Shown: one piece after another, positions 1 to 5,257 of the stretch
Layout: each line of letters begins with the position of its first letter
How positions within the stretch are numbered: the first letter of the stretch is position 1
DNA from: Syntrophomonadaceae bacterium
Lineage (GTDB): Bacteria; Bacillota; Dethiobacteria; DTU022
NCBI GenBank assembly: GCA_007126465.1
Contig: SLBE01000143.1
Location: forward strand, 1-7,341
Length of the DNA stretch: 7,341 nt
Direction: 5' to 3'
The notes under the pieces: model-generated
The model's input: the letters and a program-made list of their open reading frames with translations, nothing else
What the model was told of the DNA's origin: nothing
The model's database searches: none
Made by a program: the position numbers and the translations under genes

Positions 1-5
1 GAAAC

Positions 6-9
6 GGAG
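6..9 (+). promoter_or_regulatory. Shine-Dalgarno site of the GDP-mannose fusion gene
   Basis: GGAG lies 7 bases upstream of the ATG at 17, which is good spacing and supports that start. The first 12 bases also read as three sense codons and a TGA (10-12). They could therefore be the tail of an upstream gene in the same operon, but that is too little sequence to call a gene. Confidence 0.7.
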
Positions 10-16
10 TGATCGC

Positions 17-3000
17 ATGTATGCAGTAATCCTTGCCGGCGGAAGCGGAACGCGCCTCTGGCCGCTCAGCCGTGAGCTATATCCAAAACAGTTTTTACCC
101 CTGCCCAAATCTCCTTCCGGGATGTCCCCTTCCGGACAAAAAGAGGGGAAGAAAGGGGAAGCAGGGTTTAAAGAAGAAACAGGACTTTCCCTGATTGAGG
201 CCACCGTCGACCGGGTTATGGCTGCAGTTCCTGAAGATAAGGTTATTATTGTAACCCATGTTGACCAGGCCGGTGAAATCAGGCGCCGTCTTAAAGAAGC
301 AAACCTGGAGAAGGTGCGCATTCTTGAAGAACCGCAGGCCCGCAACACTGCCCCGGCCATCGGTTTGGCCGCTCACTACCTGCGACATGAAGCGGGTCCC
401 GATGCTGTCATGGCCGTGCTGCCCTCGGACCACCTCATCCCGGACCGGGAAGGATTTGCTAACCTGCTACACACCGGTGAGGCCGCGGCAAAGGCATACG
501 GGCTGGTTACCTTCGGCATCAAGCCGTCCTACCCCGAAACCGGTTACGGCTATATCTGCTGCGGCAAGAAACTTGATGATTCAGCCTGCCGGGTGGAGTG
601 TTTTGTTGAAAAGCCCGACCTGGCCACGGCTGAGAGCTATCTTTGCGATTCCCGTTTTCTCTGGAACAGCGGCATGTTTGTCTTCCGCACCGGAGCCCTG
701 CTCGACCAGTATGCCACCCTGCTGCCCGATATGCATGCATCCCTTCAGGAGATCAACTACAATGATTTCAGCAATGCCGACCAGGTTTACGGCAGCCTAG
801 AAAAAATTTCCATCGACTACGGCATCCTGGAAAGAGCCGAGGGAGTTACTGTTGTGCCCGCTGCCATTGAATGGAACGACCTGGGCAGCTGGGAAGCTTA
901 TCACCAGGTTTCGCCCCGAGATGAAGATGGTAACTACTACCGGGGCAAAGTTCTGCCGTTTAACAATGAAAACAGCATGGTCATTGCCGACCAGCGCCTG
1001 ATCGGGGCAGTTGGCCTGAAAGATATTATCGTGGTAGATACCGACGACGCCCTTCTGGTCTGCGACCGCAGGCAGTCCCAGGATGTGAAAAAAATTGCCG
1101 ACCGATTGAAAGGGGAGGGAGCAAAAGAGGCCCGCGAGCATACCACCATTTACCGCCCCTGGGGCAGCTACACATCCCTGGAGCTGGGCGACAATTACCA
1201 GGTAAAGAGGATAAATGTTAACCCTGGTGCCCGCCTCAGCCTCCAGAGCCACAACCACCGCGCCGAAAACTGGATTGTCATCAAGGGCGAGGCCCTGGTT
1301 ACAGTTAACGATGACCAGTTTGTAGTTAAAAAAGGAGAGCGCGCTTTTATTCCCAAGGGTGCCCGCCACCGCATGGAAAACAAGGGTCCGGAACCGCTGG
1401 CCCTGATCGAAGTGCAGAGCGGAGATTACCTTGGTGAAGACGATATTGTCCGTTACGAAGATGACTACGGCCGCACCGGCGGGACCGGCGCCTCCACTCC
1501 AGGCCGGGGTGAAAGCAGCGCGGCAGGTAGTGCTGCCGAACCGGCACCGGAATCCACAGGCACCGGAAAATCCCCCGCCCTGCATAGTTTTAACCGCTGG
1601 CTGAATAACCCGGATCTTGATCCGGCCCTGAAAGAGCAGCTCCGGGAGATGGCCGATGACCCCGAGGCAATTGAAAGTCACTTCGGGCGTGAAATGGTCT
1701 TCGGCACCGGCGGAATGCGCGACCTGATCGGGCCCGGACTTAATCGAATCAATAACTATACTATCGCCCGGGCTACCCAGGGCCTGGCTGACTACCTGAA
1801 CAGCCGCCTTGCCGAAGAACCGGTCCGTTCGCCCGTAGATTCCGACGGCCCGAAAAAAGTGGCTATTGCTTATGATACCCGCCACTATTCGCGCGAATTT
1901 GCCGAAACCACGGCCCTTGTCCTCGCCGCCAACGGTATCAAGGCCTTACTGTTCAGCGATATCCGGCCTACCCCGGTACTTTCCTTTGTTACCCGCGAGC
2001 TGGGCTGCTCAGCCGGGGTTGTTATTACCGCCAGTCACAACCCTTCCAACTATAACGGTTACAAGATTTACGGGCCCGATGGTGGTCAGGCCGTCAGCCC
2101 ACTGGTTGATGATGTAATTGCCGCCATTTCAAAGATCGATATCTTTGACGATGTAAAAAAGCTGACCCGTGAAGAAGCTGAGCAGCGCGACCTGATGGAA
2201 ATTATCGATCCGGCCCTGGATCAAAACTATCTTGAAAAGGTTAGCGCCTTATCACTCAGCAAGCCCCGGGAAAAAGTAAAAGTAGTGTTTACCGCCCTGC
2301 ACGGAACCGGCTCGGTATATATCCCTAACCTCCTCAGGCAGGCCGACTATATCGACCTGATTCCGGTGGAAGAGCAGACAGAACCCGACCCCAATTTTAG
2401 CACCGTGCGCGTACCCAACCCCGAAGATCCGGCCGCCCTGGACATGGCTTTAGAACAGGCCCGCCGCACTGATGCAGACCTGGTGCTGGCTACTGATCCC
2501 GATGCCGACAGGGTAGGAACAGCTATCCGTGACAGTTCAGGTAATTACGTCATATTAAACGGTAACCAGGTAGGCGCCCTGCTGATCGAATATATCTGCA
2601 GCCGCCGCCTCGAAAAGGGAGCCCTGCCGCTCAAACCGGTCCTGGTTAAAACCATCGTTACCGGTAAACTGGGCCAGAAAGTGGCCGAATCGTACGGGCT
2701 GCAGACAATCGACACCCTGACCGGCTTTAAATTTATCGGTGAGAAAATGAAAGAGTTTGAAGCTGCCGGCGGCCCTGACTTTGTCTTCGGTTACGAGGAA
2801 AGCTGCGGCTACCTGACCGGTACCTTTGTGCGTGATAAGGACGCCATTATTGCCTCACTATTAATTTCAGAAATGACGGCCTACTACAAAGAGCAGGGTG
2901 AAGACCTGCTGCAGGTTTTAGATAAAATGCAGCAGCACCACGGCTACTTCAAAGAAGACCTGCTAACGGTAGAGTTGAAAGACATATCCGATGCGGGCCG

Positions 3001-3295
3001 CCACGTATCTGCCTATCACAACCTGCCTGCAGAGCTGGCCGGGATCAAGGTGGCAGAGAAAAGGGACTACGAGCAGGGTAAAGGCCTGGAACTTTCAACC
3101 GGCCGCGAGTTTGACCTGACCCTGCCCCGCTCCCAGGTCCTGCACTATACCCTGGTCGACGGATCCTGGTTTGCCGTGCGTCCCTCGGGCACCGAACCGA
3201 AAGTAAAATTCTATATCTCTGCTTGCGCCCCGAGCGCAGCAGAAGCCGACCGGAAATTATCTGCCCTGCGCGAGGCAGTTCTCGCCCAGGCCTGA
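17..3295 (+). CDS. Fused mannose-1-phosphate guanylyltransferase / mannose-6-phosphate isomerase / PgcA-type phosphohexomutase
   Basis: This 1092-residue cytoplasmic protein combines enzymes that normally come as two or three polypeptides. Residues 1-350 are the guanylyltransferase (mannose-1-P + GTP to GDP-mannose): the nucleotide-binding signature GGSGTRLWPLSR (8-19) with KQFLPL (24-29), FVEKP (196-200), WNSGMF (216-221) and WNDLGSW (286-292). Residues 375-475 are a type II cupin isomerase (fructose-6-P to mannose-6-P): RPWGSY (380-385), QSHNHRAE (410-417) with metal-ligand candidates Q410, H412/H414 and E417, and IPKGARH ending at H451. Residues 485-521 are a low-complexity linker. Residues 522-1092 are an alpha-D-phosphohexomutase of the PgcA/PGM2 type, near full length for that family: FGTGGMR (562-568), phosphoserine loop TASHNP with S673, metal loop DPDAD (827-831), sugar loop GYEES (925-929) and phosphate loop RPSGTEP (1055-1061). 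All catalytic motifs look intact. Residues 30-56 are an insertion not seen in ordinary family members. No in-frame start with a usable ribosome site lies at the linker, so the mutase is expected only as part of the fusion. Whether the mutase acts on mannose or glucose phosphates cannot be read from the motifs. Confidence 0.93.
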   Translation: MYAVILAGGSGTRLWPLSRELYPKQFLPLPKSPSGMSPSGQKEGKKGEAGFKEETGLSLIEATVDRVMAAVPEDKVIIVTHVDQAGEIRRRLKEANLEKVRILEEPQARNTAPAIGLAAHYLRHEAGPDAVMAVLPSDHLIPDREGFANLLHTGEAAAKAYGLVTFGIKPSYPETGYGYICCGKKLDDSACRVECFVEKPDLATAESYLCDSRFLWNSGMFVFRTGALLDQYATLLPDMHASLQEINYNDFSNADQVYGSLEKISIDYGILERAEGVTVVPAAIEWNDLGSWEAYHQVSPRDEDGNYYRGKVLPFNNENSMVIADQRLIGAVGLKDIIVVDTDDALLVCDRRQSQDVKKIADRLKGEGAKEAREHTTIYRPWGSYTSLELGDNYQVKRINVNPGARLSLQSHNHRAENWIVIKGEALVTVNDDQFVVKKGERAFIPKGARHRMENKGPEPLALIEVQSGDYLGEDDIVRYEDDYGRTGGTGASTPGRGESSAAGSAAEPAPESTGTGKSPALHSFNRWLNNPDLDPALKEQLREMADDPEAIESHFGREMVFGTGGMRDLIGPGLNRINNYTIARATQGLADYLNSRLAEEPVRSPVDSDGPKKVAIAYDTRHYSREFAETTALVLAANGIKALLFSDIRPTPVLSFVTRELGCSAGVVITASHNPSNYNGYKIYGPDGGQAVSPLVDDVIAAISKIDIFDDVKKLTREEAEQRDLMEIIDPALDQNYLEKVSALSLSKPREKVKVVFTALHGTGSVYIPNLLRQADYIDLIPVEEQTEPDPNFSTVRVPNPEDPAALDMALEQARRTDADLVLATDPDADRVGTAIRDSSGNYVILNGNQVGALLIEYICSRRLEKGALPLKPVLVKTIVTGKLGQKVAESYGLQTIDTLTGFKFIGEKMKEFEAAGGPDFVFGYEESCGYLTGTFVRDKDAIIASLLISEMTAYYKEQGEDLLQVLDKMQQHHGYFKEDLLTVELKDISDAGRHVSAYHNLPAELAGIKVAEKRDYEQGKGLELSTGREFDLTLPRSQVLHYTLVDGSWFAVRPSGTEPKVKFYISACAPSAAEADRKLSALREAVLAQA
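104..184 (+). repeat. Repeat-bearing insertion in the guanylyltransferase domain (residues 30-56)
   Basis: In the family the KQFLPL motif is followed after about 4-5 residues by the helix that here begins SLIEAT. In this protein about 27 residues lie between them, rich in Pro, Ser, Gly, Lys and Glu. The DNA carries two short tandem duplications: CCTTCCGG at 113-120 and 128-135 (period 15, giving SPSGM/SPSGQ) and AGGGGAAG at 144-151 and 154-161 (period 10). The insertion keeps the reading frame. It probably arose by replication slippage and forms a surface loop; that is inference. Confidence 0.6.
1469..1579 (+). other. Interdomain linker joining the isomerase and phosphohexomutase domains
   Basis: Residues 485-521 consist almost only of Gly, Ala, Ser, Thr, Pro and a few charged residues, with no predicted secondary structure. 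This is typical of a flexible tether. The DNA is very GC-rich and has a local repeat, ACCGGCG at 1475-1481 and 1484-1490. It contains no in-frame ATG or GTG that could start a separate mutase, so the two halves are translated together. Confidence 0.7.
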
Positions 3296-3314
3296 AAGTA
3301 AGTGCAGCAAGGCA

Positions 3315-3343
3315 TCGACAAAAGTAGGAAAGTCATCTATAAT
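3315..3343 (+). promoter_or_regulatory. Sigma-A-type promoter of the toxin-antitoxin operon
   Basis: TCGACA at 3315-3320 matches the -35 consensus TTGACA in five of six positions. Exactly 17 bases later comes a perfect TATAAT -10 box at 3338-3343. Transcription would start near 3350, about 34 bases before the antitoxin ATG. The promoter lies just downstream of the fusion gene stop (3295), so the toxin-antitoxin unit need not depend on readthrough. Confidence 0.75.
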
Positions 3344-3358
3344 AAAGAAAGTAGGAAA
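3321..3358 (+). repeat. Two direct repeats AAAGTAGGAAA, candidate antitoxin operator
   Basis: An identical 11-base sequence occurs at 3321-3331 and 3348-3358, 27 bases apart start to start. The first copy fills the promoter spacer directly after the -35 box. The second covers the predicted transcription start. Protein bound here would block RNA polymerase, as expected for autorepression by the AbrB-fold antitoxin encoded downstream. The repeats are seen; the operator role is inferred. Confidence 0.5.
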
Positions 3359-3369
3359 TTCCGCATTTC

Positions 3370-3374
3370 AGGAG
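3370..3374 (+). promoter_or_regulatory. Shine-Dalgarno site of the antitoxin
   Basis: AGGAG lies 9 bases before the ATG at 3384. It is a strong site, in contrast to the toxin gene, which has no recognisable one. This fits the usual need for more antitoxin than toxin. Confidence 0.75.
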
Positions 3375-3383
3375 ATGTAAAGA

Positions 3384-3677
3384 ATGACTGAAGCAATCAG
3401 AAAGATAGGCAAAAAGGCACAGGTTACTTTGCCAAAAAAAATGGTTAATCAACTAAATATTAACGAAGGGGACAGGCTATTGTTCAAGCTCAAGGGTGAC
3501 AATATTGTCATTACCCCTGTAGTTACTGTTCCGAAAGATGATCAGTTAACCGAACAGGATTTAAGGGATGCTTTAGAGCAGGCGGAACGGGAATTTAAAG
3601 ATGGAAGTGCAAAAATATATGATGATGCAGAACAACTATTTAAGGAGTCTGGCTGGGTCGATGATGTTAACAGCTAA
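3384..3677 (+). CDS. AbrB/MazE/SpoVT-family antitoxin (type II TA)
   Basis: This is a 97-residue DNA-binding antitoxin. Residues 5-47 form a swapped-hairpin AbrB domain: a basic first strand (RKIGKKAQVTLPKKM, 6-20), the INEGD turn (26-30) and a hydrophobic strand RLLFKLKGDNIVITP. Residues 50-97 are an acidic helical tail rich in Glu and Asp, which in this family usually wraps and neutralises the toxin. The gene has its own promoter and strong ribosome site, and is followed after 12 bases by the toxin gene. It likely represses its own promoter through the direct repeats upstream. Base composition is markedly AT-rich relative to the preceding gene, which fits a mobile cassette. The domain assignment is firm; the antitoxin role rests on the neighbour. 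Confidence 0.85.
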   Translation: MTEAIRKIGKKAQVTLPKKMVNQLNINEGDRLLFKLKGDNIVITPVVTVPKDDQLTEQDLRDALEQAEREFKDGSAKIYDDAEQLFKESGWVDDVNS

Positions 3678-3689
3678 CACTTATTTTAA

Positions 3690-3947
3690 ATGTACAAATT
3701 ATATGCAACTGATAAATTCAAGAAGGCAAAAGAGAGGTTGTCAAAGGAAGAAAAGAAGCAAATTATTAAAGCAGTTGTTCTTTTGCAGCAGGATCCCCGC
3801 TATCCCGGCTTAAAAAGTAAAAAGATAAAAGGACAAGAGAACTTAATGGAATGCCGGGTAAATAAAGATATAAGGATTATCTGGCAGTACCGGGAAGACG
3901 TGATTGTTTTACTGGCAGTAGGCAGGCATAAAATAGTTGAGTTATGA
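3690..3947 (+). CDS. RelE/ParE-superfamily toxin (probable mRNA endonuclease)
   Basis: This small basic protein of 85 residues has the RelE/ParE layout: two N-terminal helices (about 8-34), a DPRYPGLKSKKIKG loop (35-48) and a C-terminal beta sheet (52-84). Candidate catalytic or RNA-contact residues are K44, K45, K47, R56, R62 and the terminal R79-H80 pair. The ending GRHKIVEL keeps a histidine where YafQ-like members have one and lacks the terminal Tyr of classical RelE. A ribosome-dependent RNase activity is therefore more likely than gyrase poisoning, but this is inference. There is no Shine-Dalgarno sequence before the ATG. The frame is the same as the antitoxin's and is closed by the antitoxin stop, so no earlier start is possible and translation is probably coupled to the antitoxin. 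The coding sequence is intact. Confidence 0.82.
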   Translation: MYKLYATDKFKKAKERLSKEEKKQIIKAVVLLQQDPRYPGLKSKKIKGQENLMECRVNKDIRIIWQYREDVIVLLAVGRHKIVEL

Positions 3948-3948
3948 T

Positions 3949-5088
3949 ATGACAGAGGAAAAAGTTGACATAGCTATAATTGGTGCCGGAGTAATTGGCC
4001 TGGCAGTTGCCGCAGAAATATCTGCACAGCAGCCGGGCCTTTCGATCATTATACTTGAAAGAAATGAAAAGTTCGGGCAGGAGACTTCCAGCCGCAACAG
4101 CGAGGTAATCCACGCCGGTATCTATTATCCCACCGGTAGCCTCAAGGCCCGCCTCTGCGTGGAAGGTAAGGAGCTGCTTTACCGTTTCTGCGAAAAATGG
4201 GACGTGCCCCATAAACGCTGTGGAAAATTGATCGTTGCCAATACACCGGAAGAAGAGAAGTCCCTGGCAGGCCTGATGGAGCAGGCCGCAGCGAACGGGG
4301 TAGAGGACCTGGAACTGTTGGAAGCCGACCAGGTGAAACGCCTGGAGCCAAATATTCGCGCCAACAAAGCAATCTTTTCGCCTTCCACGGGGATCATAAA
4401 TTCCCATCACCTCATGGCCAGGTTTGAAAAGCTTGCCCTCGAAAGCGGCGTTATGCCTGCTTACTGCCACCTGGTTAAAGCGGTTGAACCGCTGTCTGCC
4501 AACGGTTCAGGCTACCGGGTGCATTTCAATAATCCTGACGGCACTGCCGATACTATAGACTGCTGCCACCTGATTAACTGCGCCGGACTTCAGTCCGACC
4601 AGGTCGCTTCACTGGCTGGGGTAGATCCCGGCAAGGCAGGATATAAGCTTCACTACTGCAAAGGTGAATATTTCAGCCTGCCGCCATCCAAAGCCAACCT
4701 GGTCAGCCGCCTGATCTACCCGCCGCCGCTCCAATCTTTAACCGGGCTCGGTATCCACGCCACAATTACCCTGGACGGACGTCTCCGGCTTGGCCCCAAT
4801 ACAGTATATGTTGACAGGGAAGAATACAGCGTTGATCCCGGCCACGGCAAAGAATTTTACCGGTCCGCCAAAACCTACCTGCCTTTTATTGCAGAAGATG
4901 ACCTTGAACCGGAAATGGCCGGTATCCGTCCCAAGTTATCCGGCCCCGGCGAACCCTTCCGCGATTTTATTATCTCAGAAGAGACCGATCGCGGGCTGCC
5001 CGGCCTGATCAACCTGATCGGCATGGAGTCACCCGGCCTGACCAGCGCCTTGAGCATTGCCCGCATGGTGGAAAGTCTTATCAGTTAA
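3949..5088 (+). CDS. lhgO: FAD-dependent oxidoreductase, L-2-hydroxyglutarate oxidase (LhgO) family
   Basis: This 379-residue flavoprotein belongs to the DAO/glycerol-3-phosphate dehydrogenase superfamily and most resembles L-2-hydroxyglutarate dehydrogenase/oxidase, which oxidises L-2-hydroxyglutarate to 2-oxoglutarate. Residues 7-37 form the Rossmann ADP-binding fold: GAGVIG within 12-17 and acidic E37 for the ribose. The family signature SSRNSEVIHAGIYYP (47-61) includes H55, where the flavin is held. GIRPKLSG (325-332) and GMESPGLTSALSIA (from 358) are the conserved C-terminal FAD/substrate segments. No membrane segment is seen; such enzymes often pass electrons to the quinone pool peripherally. 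The start is uncertain: ATG 3949 lies one base after the toxin stop, and a TTG at 3937 would add four residues and overlap the toxin by 11 bases. Neither has a convincing ribosome site, so coupling to toxin translation is likely. Substrate is inferred from family; a glycerol-3-phosphate or other 2-hydroxyacid role is possible. Confidence 0.82.
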   Translation: MTEEKVDIAIIGAGVIGLAVAAEISAQQPGLSIIILERNEKFGQETSSRNSEVIHAGIYYPTGSLKARLCVEGKELLYRFCEKWDVPHKRCGKLIVANTPEEEKSLAGLMEQAAANGVEDLELLEADQVKRLEPNIRANKAIFSPSTGIINSHHLMARFEKLALESGVMPAYCHLVKAVEPLSANGSGYRVHFNNPDGTADTIDCCHLINCAGLQSDQVASLAGVDPGKAGYKLHYCKGEYFSLPPSKANLVSRLIYPPPLQSLTGLGIHATITLDGRLRLGPNTVYVDREEYSVDPGHGKEFYRSAKTYLPFIAEDDLEPEMAGIRPKLSGPGEPFRDFIISEETDRGLPGLINLIGMESPGLTSALSIARMVESLIS

Positions 5089-5173
5089 AAAGCACATTAT
5101 CAAGCTGCCTCCATTACATAAAAGGCGCAGCTGGAATTAGCGAAGCATTCAGCATGGAGAGCCTTGAGCCGGG

Positions 5174-5204
5174 CAGCGACTCACCGGTCAACTGGTGGGT
5201 GCTG
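5174..5204 (+). terminator. Imperfect hairpin in the convergent intergenic region, possible terminator
   Basis: CAGC (5174-5177) and ACTCACC (5179-5185) pair with GGTGGGT (5194-5200) and GCTG (5201-5204). This gives 11 pairs including one G-T pair, one bulged G and an 8-base loop. It lies between the convergent oxidoreductase and cyclase genes, where a terminator is expected. The T-run after it on the plus strand is poor (GTTTAAGT), and there is none on the minus strand. A canonical intrinsic terminator is therefore not shown. The rest of 5089-5257 holds nothing recognisable. Confidence 0.3.
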
Positions 5205-5257
5205 GTTTAAGTAATAAAAATTCAATCAGCAGCTTTCTTCAGCGTTTTCCCCTTTAG

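Noticed and set aside
1..12. Possible end of an upstream gene (TGA at 10-12)
   Set aside because: Three sense codons are too few to support a gene call; noted only with the ribosome site.
95..433. A 112-codon minus-strand frame opposite the start of the fusion gene
   Set aside because: Antisense shadow; no motif, no ribosome site, and the plus strand is clearly the coding one.
797..1885. A 362-codon open frame on the minus strand inside the fusion gene
   Set aside because: It lies wholly antisense to the guanylyltransferase-isomerase region, whose motifs are unmistakable. Its translation shows no recognisable domain. Long antisense frames are common opposite GC-rich genes.
3296..3320. Terminator for the fusion gene
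   Set aside because: Only a weak 4-base GCCT/AGGC pairing without a T-run is present before the toxin-antitoxin promoter, so no terminator can be supported.
3877..4470. A 197-codon minus-strand frame opposite the oxidoreductase
   Set aside because: Antisense to conserved FAD-binding and LhgO motifs, and it shows no domain of its own.
5174..5204. Part of a CRISPR, attachment site or riboswitch
   Set aside because: Only a single imperfect hairpin is present. There is no repeat array, no conserved riboswitch core and no integrase gene nearby.
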